From Saitoella complicata NRRL Y-17804 (Eukaryota; Ascomycota; Saitoellomycetes; Saitoellales; Saitoellaceae): a stretch of DNA of 64,000 nt. Positions 22,235 to 33,472 of this stretch are shown here, in pieces; within the stretch, counting starts at the first letter, position 1; every line of letters starts with the position of its first letter. The stretch is taken from contig NW_017567017.1 in NCBI RefSeq assembly GCF_001661265.1, forward strand, positions 210,451-274,450, read 5' to 3'. Made by a program: the position numbers and the translations under genes. The notes beneath the pieces are model-generated. The model did not search any database, had not been told where the DNA came from, and saw only the letters and a program-made list of their open reading frames with translations.

Positions 22235-23944
22235 TTACTCAACCAAATTAGAAGCATACCCAACCTTCTCCTCCGCAACCCCACTCAAATTCTCCTTGAC
22301 GACCCTCCCACTCACGAACCTCCCCAAAGCTGCCTTCGACCCAGCTTTATCGTTCGTACCAGACATACGCGCTCCACCGAATGGTTGTTGCCCGACTACC
22401 GCACCCGTACATTTGTCGTTTACGTAAAAGTTTCCCGCTGAGGTGCGGAGGGCGTCGGTTAGTTGCTTGATTCCATGACGGGATTGAGCAAAGATGGCGC
22501 CGGTGAGGGCGTATTCTGAGGTAGAGTCGATTAACTGTAGAGTCCGCTCGAGTTCGGCGTCAGGATAGACGTAGGCTGTCAAAACTGGCCCAAACAGCTC
22601 CCGGGAGAAGATAGCGTGGTTGGGGTTAGATGAGAGGAAAATCGTGGGATGGACGTAGTATCCCTCTGAATCATCCGCTTCACCACCCGCGATGAGCTCG
22701 AGTTCAGAGTCCGTTTTGCCTTCTTCGATCGCCGACTTTAGTCTGTCAAAGGCGCCTTGTGAGATTACGGGCCCAACGACGGTTTCCCAATCTTCGGGCT
22801 TACCGACTTTGATGCCCTTTGCGCCCTCGACGAGATGACCCTTAAACTCCTCCCAGATGGATTGCGCGACGTAGACTCGAGAACACGCAGAGCATTTCTG
22901 TCCGGCGTATTCGAAGGAGGCACGCAGGGTTTGAATGGCTGCGGCACGGACGTCTGCGGTGGGGTGAACGAGGTGAAAGTTCTTTCCGCCGGTTTCGCCG
23001 ACGATGCGGGGGTAGGAGCGGTATGTGCCCTTTGCGACGTTCGCACCCATCTGGCCCCAGAGGTGGCGGAAGACGGTGGTGGAGCCGGTAAAGTGGAGGG
23101 AGGCAAAGTCTTTATGGGAGAGAGCGTGTGATGTGATCATCTCGGCGTCACCGGGGATGAATTGGATGACGCCTGCGGGAAGACCGGCTTCGAGGAGGGT
23201 GCGCATGACGATCCAGTTGGAGTAGGTTGCGAGGGGGGAGGGTTTCCAGATTACGACGTTTCCGAGGAGAGCGGGAAGGCAGGAGAGGTTGCATGCGATT
23301 GCGGTGAAGTTGAAGGGGGAGATGGCGTAGGTGAAGCCCTCGAGAGGACGGTACTCGATTCTGTTCCAGACGCCCTTTGCATTCTTGGGGGGTTGCTCGG
23401 AGTAGAGCTCTTCAGCGTAAGCGCAATTGAAGCGGAGAAAATCGACCAACTCTGCGGCGGCATCGATCTCTGCTTGCCATGCGTTCTTTCCTTGACCGAG
23501 CATGGTCGCGGCCATGATTTCGTAGCGGTACCTGGTAGCGATGAGGTCGGCGGCCTTCAAGAAGATGGCAGCACGGTCGTGGAAGCCCATTCCCTCCCAC
23601 ATCTTTTGAGCGGAAACGGCACCCTCAATTGCCTTCTTGACCTGAGAATCATCGGCTTGAGAGTACTCGCACAACACAGTCTTGGTCTCTCCGGGCATAC
23701 GCTGCTCGGCCTTGGCATCAGTGACAATTGGCTCGTTGTTGATGATCAATGGGACTTGAGGAAGAGGAAGGGAAGAGCGGAGGTCCTTGAGAGCCTTGGA
23801 GAGACCAGCGCGTTCCGGGGCGCCGGGAGCGTAGGTCTGCTGTTGCGGTTGTCAGCATACATCCCGGGACGATTGAGAAAGGAGGCAGCATACAGTCGGC
23901 TCGTTGTCGGTGGGAGGGAGCTTGAAGGTTGCGATGGTCGCCAT
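22235..23944 (-). CDS. PUT2: Delta-1-pyrroline-5-carboxylate dehydrogenase
   Basis: Two exons (minus): 23944-23894 and 23836-22235, with a 57-nt intron; 550 residues. This aldehyde-dehydrogenase family enzyme oxidises glutamate semialdehyde to glutamate in mitochondrial proline breakdown (EC 1.2.1.88). Recognisable are 'YAISPFNFTAIACNLSCLPA', 'GNVVIWKPSPLATYSNW', 'LHFTGSTTVF', the Glu block 'GETGGKNFHLVHP' and the catalytic-Cys block 'EYAGQKCSACSRVYV' (around residue 330). The intron acceptor is a NAGNAG (CAGCAG), so two isoforms differing by one Gln are possible. A TATAAA lies 50 bp before the ATG. Confidence 0.93.
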
Positions 23945-23993
23945 AGTGATAGTGATGGATGAGCTGAGCAGGAGAGGAGGGAATCCGTGGGGG

Positions 23994-23999
23994 TTTATA
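23994..23999 (-). promoter_or_regulatory. TATA box of PUT2
   Basis: TATAAA on the minus strand, 50 bp upstream of the PUT2 start codon. Confidence 0.45.
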
Positions 24000-24095
24000 A
24001 GTCTTGTCGGGCTCGGGTCTCTTCCCGATCGCACCGTATCTAAGATCCTTGCAAGAACAAACAGATCCTTGCATTATCACTTCTATTTCAACTGG

Positions 24096-25526
24096 CTAAA
24101 CATCTCGCCAACTGTGACTCATAAACACCTGTGTCGCGCCCAACGCTTCAAATCTAACCTCCGCCTCGGGATGCTGCATCAACTCCATCACCCTATGCTT
24201 CGTTCCCAGCTCCTGTAGCACCTTTCTTCCGTCTGGAACCTCTCTCAAGAACTCCTTGACATCGTTACACGCGACGGCTACCACTACTGGTTCCGTGGCG
24301 ATCTGTAGGGTGCGTGCCAAGATACGGAGTAGAGCGCCGTTGTTTTCTTCGTAGATGCGTCGAGCGTTTTGTTTCCAGAATTGAGTAGATCTGTGGGGTG
24401 GGGTCCACGAGAGATGCCCGCTCTCGATTTCGGAGGCGTATTCGTCATAGGTTGTCAGTTCAGCAAAGTTAGACTCGAGCTGTTCTTTGAGGAAGGTGAG
24501 GTCGTCGGTGATCTCGGGATCGGACCACTTCTTTTGCGAAAGGGATGTAGTCAGAGGAAGAAGTCGAGCGACGAGCATTGCTGGGAGAGTCTGCGATGGT
24601 GCAAGTTTAACCAGGTTCTGTATGTTCGTTAGCCATCGCCGTCGAAAGACCCCAGCATCCCAGACATACCCTAAAAACAGCGAAAACCATCCTGACAATC
24701 TTCTCCTTAATCGCCGTCCTCGCAATATCCGCCAAAAGCGGCACAACATCGTACTTCTTATTCAACCCCCTCGCAACATCCACCTCGAAACTCAACAACC
24801 ACAGACACACCAAGCCCCAATACTGAACCTGTAACCCACCCTCGTTCTTTTTCAGGATGTCGATGGTGCCGGACATTACGGAGGTGTTGGACCAGAAGGT
24901 GGGGCGGGAGGGTGAGTGTCGGAGGAGTGCGGTGTAGGATGCGAGACAGAAGTCTTGGAGGGCGGGGGATGGGGAGGAGAGGAGGTGGGTTGTGGAGAAT
25001 GTGAGGTATGATTCGACGACCTCTCTGGGTGGGTTGGGGTCGAGCGATAGGAGAGAGGTGAGGAAGCGAGCTGCCAAGAGACGAATTGCTTCGTCCTCGC
25101 TCGAGAGTTGTCTTGTGTCTTTGTTAGCCTTGCAATGTCACATAAAAAACTCAGAAAGACACACTTCACAATAGGCCCATACGGCAACTCCCCACTCTCC
25201 CCCCTCAACAAAAACAAATCCATACTCCACCCCTTAACCTCCACAATGAAATCCCCCGCAAGCACGAGCACATACTGCAATATATCCGCTCTCTTCGCTT
25301 TCCCCAAAAGTTCCATCACGAGTTCCGCATATTGTTTTCCTTCCTTGGAGAAGACGCCTTGACGCTTGGTGGTCGATTGGGAGGAGACGGCTTTGATGGA
25401 TTTTACTTCGTGCTCGGAGACGAGACCGGCGCGTTGGTAGCCGTCCCAGGGGATTGGGCGAGCGCGGATGTTGGTTGAGAGGGATTCTAGGTGCGGGTTT
25501 TGGGCGAGGAGGGAGACGTCGTCCAT
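24096..25526 (-). CDS. VMA13: V-type ATPase subunit H
   Basis: Three exons (minus): 25526-25165, 25111-24670 and 24617-24096, with introns of 53 and 52 nt; 441 residues. Subunit H is the regulatory subunit bridging V1 and Vo and is required for ATP-driven proton pumping. It is an all-helical HEAT/armadillo-like protein. The N-terminus 'IRARPIPWDGYQRAGLVSEH' is typical. The C-terminal domain shows 'LSWTPPHRSTQFWKQNARRI' and the family end 'PEAEVRFEALGATQVFM'. Removal of both introns is needed to keep one frame. It is divergent from NOC1 across 269 bp. Subunit C of the same enzyme lies about 6.5 kb away. Confidence 0.94.
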
Positions 25527-25795
25527 TGTGATGGGGCTCCAGATATCTTGGGCGGTGAGCTTTGGAGGTGAGGTTTGTTTGCGTGCGGTGATGGCGGTGA
25601 GCTCAGTGCGTCACCGATAAGGCCGTTGCTCATGAGGGGATGCTGATTCACGGTAGGATAGCAGTTTCGACCAGATTGAAATACAATTGAGCCTGATCCA
25701 TGTTCCTCCCGTGTCAGAAACGTTATCATCACGTGTGCTCCCTGGTTTGCATCCAAAAAAGTTGGAGTACAGACCCTCACCACCAAAAGTCGACA

Positions 25796-28700
25796 ATGCC
25801 TCCTCAGGACAAGGGAAACAAGGGAAAGGGTCTCCGTTCCCAGACTGGAACAAAGATCAAGTTTGGCGATGATGCCGCTCCCACTCCGGCTGCCGCTCCG
25901 GTGAAGGAGGCAAAGGGACAGAAGAGGGATCGGGATGGAAAGCCCAAGGATGATAAGGAAACAGAGAAGAAGGAGTTTGTCCCCAGGGAGAAGCATGAGA
26001 GTGTTATTCAGCAGCAGAGTGATGCGCCTGTTAGGAAGGGACCGTTGACGAAGAAGGATATCTTGCTGAGGGAAATCTTAGAGTTGGGTGGATCCAAGGA
26101 AGATTTGGATTTGCTCGATGGTGTTGATGAGTCTGATGATGAAAACCCCGCGCCAAAGGAGAAAAAAGAGAAGAAGGAGAAGCCATCGGCGAACCAGGAG
26201 GCGAACTTGTTGGCCGAGTTGGCCAAGTTTTCCAAGGAGCTCGGATTGGCGACGAACGAGAAGGAGGTGCCGCAAAAGTACGAGAAAGAAATCGTCGTGG
26301 AGGACGATTGGGTGGATGAGGAGGGTATGGAGGAGGAGGAGGAGGTCATCATGCCTACGGATCAAGTGTTGCAGACTGGAAAGTTTGGAAAGGCATTGTT
26401 CCAGCCTCAGCCAGAGTGGCATACATACCCCCTGCCCATCCTGACTCCACCAACCCAGAGTCTCCCTCAACGCACCCTCGACACTCTCTACGAAAAGGCC
26501 AAGGGCTTGTTGCAGACCGAGAACGAGACATACTCCAACAGTGCTAACAAGTCAAGCTCCGACAGACAGTTCTTGGCTACCGTCATGAAGAGCGGTACGT
26601 TGAACGACAAGGTTTCTGCTTTGACTTTGGTTATTCAGGAGTCCCCTCTGCATGCTACTCGCACTCTCGACACTTTGTTGGGTATGTCCAGGAAGAGGAG
26701 TAGAAACGAAGCTGTGCAGTCCGTTGGTGCATTGAAGGATTTGTTGACTGGAACCGTGTTGCCAGACAGGAAATTGAGATTCTTCAAGCAGCAGCCCGAG
26801 TTGGGTGCCGAAGGCATGACTGACCGTCACCTCGTCGTCTGGGCTTTCGAGGACTACTTGAAGAGGTGGTATTTCGACCTTTTGCAGGTGATGGAGCAGC
26901 TCAGCATGGATCAGCTTCCGTTCGCACGTAACCACATGGTCACCTACCTATTTGAGCTTCTTCGCGACAAACCCGAACAGGAGCAGAACTTGTTGAGGTT
27001 GTTGGTGAACAAGCTTGGTGACACCGACAGGAAGGTTGCGTCGAAGACCTCGTACAACGTTCTTCAGTTGGAGCAGAGTCATCCTTTCATGAAGTCGATT
27101 GTCATCAGGGAGATCGAGCAGCTTGTTTTCAAGCCGAGTGTACCGCAGCATGCGTTGTACTATGCTATGATTACCCTCAACCAGACTATCCTTGCCACTA
27201 GGGATACCGAGGTTGCGAACCGCTTGATCGACGTTTACTTTGCTTTCTTCACCAAGCTTTTGCAAACATCCAAGCCTGTCCAGAAGCCAGCGGCGAAGAA
27301 GGGTGAGAAGCTGTCCAAGAAGGCGCAGAAGAAGCTCGACGAGGAGGAGAAGGCTATGTTGCAGGCGGAGGAGACCAACGCCAAGATGATCTCCGCAGTC
27401 TTGACCGGTGTTAACCGTGCGTTCCCCTTCTCCAAGGTGGCTGACGATGTGTTTGAGAAGCACTTGGACACTTTGTTCAGGATTACCCACACTGGAAACT
27501 TCAACACTTCTATTCAGGCTTTGTTGCTCATTTTCCAGGTCATCAGCTCCAAGCAGCTCGTTTCCGACCGTTTCTACAGGACGTTGTACGAATCGCTCTT
27601 GGATCACCGTTTGATTACTTCCTCCAAGCAGGCCATGTACTTGAACTTGCTCTTCAAGGCGCTCAAGGCGGACGGCAATGTCCCACGAGTCAAGGCGTTC
27701 GTGAAGAGGATGGTTCAGACTACTTCTTTGCACCAGCCAAGTTTCATCTGCGGTATGCTTTACTTGTTGAGTGAATTGGAGATCGCAATGCCGACGGTCA
27801 GAGGAATGCTCAGGAACCCTGAGATGAACGACGAGGATGAGGAGGAGGTGTTCAGGGATGCTCCGGATGAGGATGACGAGGAGGAGGAGAAGGCTGTGGT
27901 GTCTACCGAAGAGAAGAAGGAGGTCGTTTCTACGAACGTATACGATGGTCGCAAGCGTGACCCGCAGTTCGCCAATGCCGACGGAAGCTGTCTGTGGGAG
28001 TTCTCGCCACTCTTGACGCACTTCCACCCTACTGTCTGCATGTACGCCTCTGCGTTCCTCGCCGGCGGAAAGATGCCCTCCAAGCCCGACTTGGCTCTCC
28101 ACACCCTTGGTCACTTCCTTGACCGTTTCGTCTACCGTAACGCCAAGGCCAAGCCCGCTGCTCGTGGTGGCTCCATCATGCAGCCTTTGGCTGGTGGTGA
28201 TACTCGCGGTATGGTGTTGGCTACCAAGGCTGCTGCTGAGACTGAGCAACCTGTCAACTCTGAGGCCTTCTGGAGGAAGAAGGTTGAGCAGGTGCCGGTT
28301 GACGAGATCTTCTTCCACAAGTACTTCACAGAGAGGAATGCTCGTGCTGGTGTTACCTCCAAGAAGGACAAGAAGAGGAAGGCTGCTGGTAGTGATGTCG
28401 AGAGCGAGATGGACGATGAGGAGGTCTGGGACGCCCTTGTTGACTCCAACCCTCAACTTGAGGGTGGCTCCGACCTTGAGGATGACCTTGATGACGATGA
28501 TCTCGAGGACTTGGAGGATGCTATGGGCAGTGATGAGGAGGTTGACGATGAGGAGCTCGCCAGACGGGAAGCCTTCGGTAATGAGGGCATGCTGGATGAG
28601 GATGAGGATGAGGATGAGGATGAGGATGAAGCAGAGGAGGTTGAGGCTGAAGACCTTGAGGACCTCGATGATGATGATCGTGAGTTCGGTGTTGAGGATG

Positions 28701-28885
28701 AGGATGATCTCATGGACGACGAGGACGTGGTTCTCGATGCACCAGAAGAGGAAGAGGAGGAGCTCGATGCTGAGGAGGCTAAGAGGAAGGCGAAGAAGGA
28801 TGAACGCAAGGCCAAGAGAAGAAAGCTCAAGGAGTTGCCTGTGTTTGCTTCTGCGGACGATTACGCTCAGTATTTGCAGGATTAG
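25796..28885 (+). CDS. MAK21: Ribosome biogenesis factor Noc1/Mak21
   Basis: Intronless; 1029 residues from ATG 25796. Noc1 pairs with Noc2 and escorts early pre-60S particles within the nucleolus. The N-terminus is basic then acidic; the centre has HEAT-like helices ('LPDRKLRFFKQQPE', 'DYLKRWYFDLLQVMEQL'). The CBF/Mak21 domain lies around residues 570-770 ('LLLIFQVISSKQLVSDRFYR', 'MYLNLLFKALKADGNVPRVK', 'NADGSCLWEFSPLLTHFHPT'). The tail is strongly acidic (Asp/Glu runs) and ends in a basic segment and 'FASADDYAQYLQD', as in relatives. The 32 codons before this ATG are open but do not resemble the family. Confidence 0.95.
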   Translation: MPPQDKGNKGKGLRSQTGTKIKFGDDAAPTPAAAPVKEAKGQKRDRDGKPKDDKETEKKEFVPREKHESVIQQQSDAPVRKGPLTKKDILLREILELGGSKEDLDLLDGVDESDDENPAPKEKKEKKEKPSANQEANLLAELAKFSKELGLATNEKEVPQKYEKEIVVEDDWVDEEGMEEEEEVIMPTDQVLQTGKFGKALFQPQPEWHTYPLPILTPPTQSLPQRTLDTLYEKAKGLLQTENETYSNSANKSSSDRQFLATVMKSGTLNDKVSALTLVIQESPLHATRTLDTLLGMSRKRSRNEAVQSVGALKDLLTGTVLPDRKLRFFKQQPELGAEGMTDRHLVVWAFEDYLKRWYFDLLQVMEQLSMDQLPFARNHMVTYLFELLRDKPEQEQNLLRLLVNKLGDTDRKVASKTSYNVLQLEQSHPFMKSIVIREIEQLVFKPSVPQHALYYAMITLNQTILATRDTEVANRLIDVYFAFFTKLLQTSKPVQKPAAKKGEKLSKKAQKKLDEEEKAMLQAEETNAKMISAVLTGVNRAFPFSKVADDVFEKHLDTLFRITHTGNFNTSIQALLLIFQVISSKQLVSDRFYRTLYESLLDHRLITSSKQAMYLNLLFKALKADGNVPRVKAFVKRMVQTTSLHQPSFICGMLYLLSELEIAMPTVRGMLRNPEMNDEDEEEVFRDAPDEDDEEEEKAVVSTEEKKEVVSTNVYDGRKRDPQFANADGSCLWEFSPLLTHFHPTVCMYASAFLAGGKMPSKPDLALHTLGHFLDRFVYRNAKAKPAARGGSIMQPLAGGDTRGMVLATKAAAETEQPVNSEAFWRKKVEQVPVDEIFFHKYFTERNARAGVTSKKDKKRKAAGSDVESEMDDEEVWDALVDSNPQLEGGSDLEDDLDDDDLEDLEDAMGSDEEVDDEELARREAFGNEGMLDEDEDEDEDEDEAEEVEAEDLEDLDDDDREFGVEDEDDLMDDEDVVLDAPEEEEEELDAEEAKRKAKKDERKAKRRKLKELPVFASADDYAQYLQD
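28595..28630 (+). repeat. Hexanucleotide microsatellite (GATGAG)n in NOC1
   Basis: About six tandem GATGAG units encode alternating Asp-Glu in the acidic tail of Noc1. It is in frame, so length changes in units of six bases would only alter the acidic run. Confidence 0.7.
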
Positions 28886-29053
28886 CATTTTAGGGAACAG
28901 GAATACGGGATCATATATCATTCACTTCATATCGCATACGCGCACTCAATCCGGGAATCGGGGTGTAACGTAGACTGAACCCCTGCTTCTCTCATTTACG
29001 TACGAAGGTTGAGGTGATCTGAAGAACGCGGAGAGGCGAACCATGAAAAGTCG

Positions 29054-30038
29054 ATGTCGTCTTCTGGGAATCAACAGAAGCGTAATGGTTTGACTCATTT
29101 TCTCTCTGGAGCCTCGAGCGGATTGATCACTTCGGCGACACTACAACCATTGGATCTACTGAAGACAAGAAGAGTGCGTGTGCTACTGAGCCTTTTACTG
29201 GTCGGTCGCTGACAATCATTCGTAATAGCAACAAGGAACTCATGGATCGTTAGTCGAGACATTCCATCATGTCGTCAAAACACCCGCTGATGTGGTCAAG
29301 TTGTGGCGAGGAACACTCCCGTCCACCATTCGAACTGGCCTTGGATCGGCAATGTACTTTGCATCCCTCAATCATATGCGACAGTACTTCTCACGACATC
29401 CCATAGCACCGGCAACTGAATCATCAGGCAAGAACGCAAGTGCATTGCCGAGGTTATCGAAGACGGCGAACCTTACTACGGGAGCTTTTGCAAGGGCAGC
29501 AGTTGGATTTATCATGATGCCAATCACGATCATCAAAGTACGTTATGAGAGTAATTACTATTCGTACTCAAGTATGATGCACGCGACAAAAGATATTCTC
29601 AAGAATGACGGGATGAAGGGATTTTTCTACGGATTCGGAGCAACGGCGATTCGGGATGCACCATACGCTGGAATCTACGTTTTGTTCTACGAGCAATGTA
29701 AGCTTTGGCTGACGCCAATAAACACGACAGGTAGCAATGAGGCAAGTGCTTCAAAAGCGGTGGTGAACATGACTTCTGGAGTCATCGCGGGAGTTTCGGC
29801 AACCGTCATTACCAATCCGTTCGATGTGCTGAGAACACGAATGCAGGTCAGACCGCAGGATTACAGAAATACTTGGCAGGCGGCGCGAAAGCTGATAGTC
29901 GAGGATGGAATGAAGGTATTTGGTGACGGAATGGGACTGAGAGTGGCGAGAAAGGCATTGAGTTCTGCAATTACATGGACGATTTACGAGGAACTGGTAC
30001 GATGGTCAGAAAAGACCTCGCAGGAATTGATAGGATAA
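29054..30038 (+). CDS. HEM25: Mitochondrial glycine carrier Hem25/SLC25A38
   Basis: Two exons, 29054-29173 and 29229-30038, with a 55-nt intron; 309 residues. SLC25A38/Hem25 imports glycine into mitochondria for heme synthesis. Three carrier repeats are visible with signatures 'PLDLLKTR' (first, just before the splice), 'PITIIKVRYE' (second) and 'PFDVLRTRMQ' (third). Family-specific context includes 'LWRGTLPSTIRTGLGSAMYF' and 'GFGATAIRDAPYAGIYVLFY'. The first exon starts with 'MSSSGNQQKRNGLTHFLSGA', the usual beginning. An out-of-frame ATG sits 11 bases upstream. Confidence 0.92.
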
Positions 30039-30137
30039 CACCTTATACCCCCAAAATGCAATGCATTGACACCCTTCTTCTGTTCTTTCATCTCGTTGTT
30101 GTTGGCTTCAGTCCCACTTCAGGGTAAATCAGTGTTT

Positions 30138-31839
30138 CTATTGTTTGAAAGCCTCGCCCAGCTCCTCCAATGTCACATAACGCTTCTCCCCTGTCTTCCG
30201 CACCTGAAACTCGACCTTTTGTTCTTTATCCCACGCTTTGCTGACGACAACGATGAATGGGTATCCAGCCAAATCGGCATCCTTCATCTTCCACCCCACG
30301 GACTTGCCCAATCGTTCATCAAGAACGACTTCGTCTTCTCCCAAAACTTTAGTAAGCTCATCATATACCTTCTCAGCGACTTCGTCGTGCTTGGGGCCGG
30401 GGATAACGGCGCACTTGAATGGTGCGACGTCGACTGGCCAAGACAGACCCTTTGAGTCATGCGTAACTTCCGCGATGGCGGCTACCATGCGGGATATACC
30501 AAGGCCGTGGCATCCCATAATGATATCCTTGCTGCCTTTTGAACCGCCTTCCGGAACAAACTTGGCACCCAGTGGGGCGGAATACTTCGTGCCGAGATGG
30601 AAGGTGTGGCCAAGCTCGATGGCTCGGTGGGACTCGAGAGCGTGGGAGCATTTCGGACAAGGGTCAGAAGCTTCCGCTTTGATCAGAATGAGTTCCCGAA
30701 CCACTGATGGCGATGACTCGCATTCGACGTTTTGAGGCAATGCAGGTGCGGTCGTATCTTTGGCAATGTTTTCGTCGAAAAGGTGGGTGACGTTAAGCTT
30801 CGAATCCCAGGACTTGCCTTCCAGGCTTGGTAGAAGGATGCCGGTGAACGTCGGGACAGTTTTCCGTACAGAGATTGCGTTGATTTCCCGACCGCTCGGG
30901 TAGTGAACGGCAACAAGTTGGTTGTCACTGCAAAGACCGTACCTGGTCTCGTAGGAGGTATCCCTTCTACCCAACTTTGTAGCCGCTCGCTCGTCATTCG
31001 CTGTGTAGCCGCATCCCTTACAATTCAGAACCGTGTCTTCGCCGATCTTTGTCATGTAGTGATATTCATGTGACAAACTCCCGCCGATATTACCGCTGTC
31101 AGCTTCGGCAACGAGGTATGGTACGCCGATCTTGTCAAACAACTCCCGATATACTCGTGTGACCTCATCATATGTCTTCAGTGCATCCGCTTCTGATGCG
31201 TCGAACGTATACAGATCCTTCATCACAAACTCCCTTCCCCGAAGTAAACCGAAACGCGGTCTCCTTTCGTCGCGGAACTTTCTGCCGATCTGGTAGAGCC
31301 GTACAGGAAGGTGACGATAGCTGGATACTTCGTTGGCAACGAGGTTGGTGATGTCCTCTTCATGAGTTGGCGCCAGACAGAACGCAGTATCTTTCCGGTC
31401 GTAAACTTTGATCAGCTCGTCGCCTCCCTTCTCCCATCGACCGGTTTTCTTCCAGAGCTCTGACGAAGACAGATTTGCGAGGGCGACTTTTGAAGCACCT
31501 ACTCACGAGAAGTGTTAAGGGTGGATGAAATGAATTGTAGGAAGTCGCCAGCTCACCAACTCCGCGCATTGCCCGGTCCACCAACCGCTCGATCTTGTCT
31601 TGTACTCTCAAGCCCAGCGGCAGAAGCTGATAAATACCCGCAGCAGCTTGCCGGAGAAAACCTGCCTTCACCAGCAAGGCATGGGCGCTGCCCTCTTTTG
31701 TCGCAGTTGCGACTTTATCACTTTGCGGGACAAAGAATGTAGATAATCTCGTGCGTTGGTCAACGGTGAAAGCACGCTTCGTAAATGCGGCAAATGTTAC
31801 TGTCTGGTTTATTGACCGGACATATCGCCGGATCAACAT
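30138..31839 (-). CDS. AIM10: Mitochondrial prolyl-tRNA synthetase
   Basis: Two exons (minus): 31839-31557 and 31498-30138, with a 58-nt intron; 547 residues. A class-II synthetase of bacterial type, charging mitochondrial tRNA-Pro. The first ~25 residues are basic and hydroxylated, consistent with a presequence. Motifs seen are 'KAGFLRQAAAGIYQLLPLGL' (motif 1 region), 'LAPTHEEDITNLV', 'QIGRKFRDERRPRFGLLRGR' (motif 2), 'HEYHYMTKIGED', 'PLGAKFVPE' and 'MGCHGLGISRMVAAIAE' (motif 3), followed by an anticodon-binding domain to the end. An in-frame upstream ATG would add 34 residues that look unlike a presequence. Confidence 0.92.
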
Positions 31840-32017
31840 CGCTACTGGGTGTTGTCGTTTTTCGGCGGGGATGTAACGTAGAATTGGGGTTCCCGCATCG
31901 GTACAGTCACGTGGGTGTGAGAGAACCCCGGGGAAATGCATGGTATCTGGTATACTAGTATGTCATTCCACTGCCTCAGATCCAACCTAAACCCAGTTTC
32001 TAACATGGCGCTCCTCT

Positions 32018-33292
32018 TTAGACAACCATCGAGTAGAACACGTATGGACTATATTCCACCTCCAGAGCGCCGATCGCTGCGTCATCATCGTCTGCCTTCC
32101 TACTCTTGGACTTCTTCTCGCTGAATGCCGGACCACCCAGATAACTGTAGGCAGAGTCCAGCTCCTTCTTTGCCTTCTTCTCTTGCTTGTGGTATGGTTT
32201 GATGATGACAGATACGAAATCCGGTGGAAGTCCATATCTGAGGACGGACTCGACGAATGTACGAAGAGCCTTGAGGTGTGCCCAGGCAGTCACTGCATCA
32301 GAATAGGACGTGCGGGCGAGGCGAAGAGTTTCTCCCTATAGAACTAGATGAGCAAACGTGGCCTTTCCCCGTGGCTGAGTGGAGAGTGTCTTACCCAGAG
32401 CTTCTTCTCCTGCTCACCCAGCTGCTTCTGCTCCTTCTGACTGTTTTCCAAGGCGTTCTCATCGTACTTGTATTCTCTTGGGACGAATTTATGCTCACGG
32501 CACTTTTGCGAGAATTGGTGCGAATACTTCTTGAAGACTGTTACATTGTAGAGTGCGAAATCGTCATCTTCTGCAACTTTTGACGACGAACGTGGAACGA
32601 CCATGGGTGCAAGAGTCTCGTACTGCTTCAGCCAGTCTTTCTGGTCATTGCTGTTATCTCTGTCAGTCTAATATTCGATGAACGTGTTATGGAACAGCAT
32701 ACATTGGCACGGCAACCAACAGGGTCTCCATGTATTCACTTTCCAACACGAGGTCATCCTTGTGAACCAGACCCTCCAAGCTCCTTGTACTCAAATTTCC
32801 GGTTTGTTTCCTTTGGATTGTCAACAGGTTGCCTTTGGCCTGTTGATATTGCGAATATTTTGTTCGAAGGTCGATGTCGAGAGAGGTCATTTCCTTGGTG
32901 AGGGTGGAAGAGAGTTCGGGGATGGAGAGTGTCGTGCGGTATCGGGTGGTTGACCATGAGAAGGAGGTGAGGTATGAGTCGACAGGCCTGTCATTGACCA
33001 CGCATTGCTCCCTCACCTTGTCGTCGTCGCCCTGCAACACGCCCTTCATCACGTCCACTACCTTTAACACCGTGCCCTCAAATTGCGCATCGATTTTCGC
33101 CAGTTCCTCTGATTGAGATACTAGCGAATCAAGGGTACCGATCTTGAAAGCCGGGATTGGAAAGGTAGAGACTTCAGCATAGTCGCGATTGGAGGAAGCA
33201 ATGCGGGATTTGAGGGATTGGAAAACGTCTCCCCTGCTGCTGTTCTCCGTTGGGATAGAGACGATCCAGTAATGCTGCGTCGAAGGAGCCAT
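32018..33292 (-). CDS. VMA5: V-type ATPase subunit C
   Basis: Three exons (minus): 33292-32703, 32650-32395 and 32335-32018, with introns of 52 and 59 nt; 387 residues. Subunit C links the V1 peripheral stalks to Vo and leaves the complex on glucose loss in yeast. Recognisable parts are the start 'YWIVSIPTENSS', 'VNDRPVDSYLTSFSWSTTRY', 'QYETLAPMVVPRSS', 'DFALYNVTVFKKY', 'LRTFVESVLRYGLPPDFVSV' and the end 'EYSPYVFYSMVV'. It is divergent from the nucleoporin gene with 180 bp between starts. Confidence 0.95.
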
Positions 33293-33472
33293 CGTCCAGT
33301 TGTCTTCTTGTTGTTTGATCCTTCTGGTGTTGAGTTTCGACCTCGTTATCATTCAGTTATGACGCACGCGTTTAACAATTAACTGGACTTTAAGTTGAAT
33401 TTAATTCGCGCCCTGAACCTGCGTGCATTGGAGGTCGTAACGGTGAGAACATAAACACAAACGACAATTGCG

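Noticed and set aside
26948-28921. 657-codon open frame antisense to NOC1
   Set aside because: It mirrors the acidic, GAG/GAT-rich coding strand as Leu/Ile/Val-rich sequence; a codon-bias shadow with no family resemblance.
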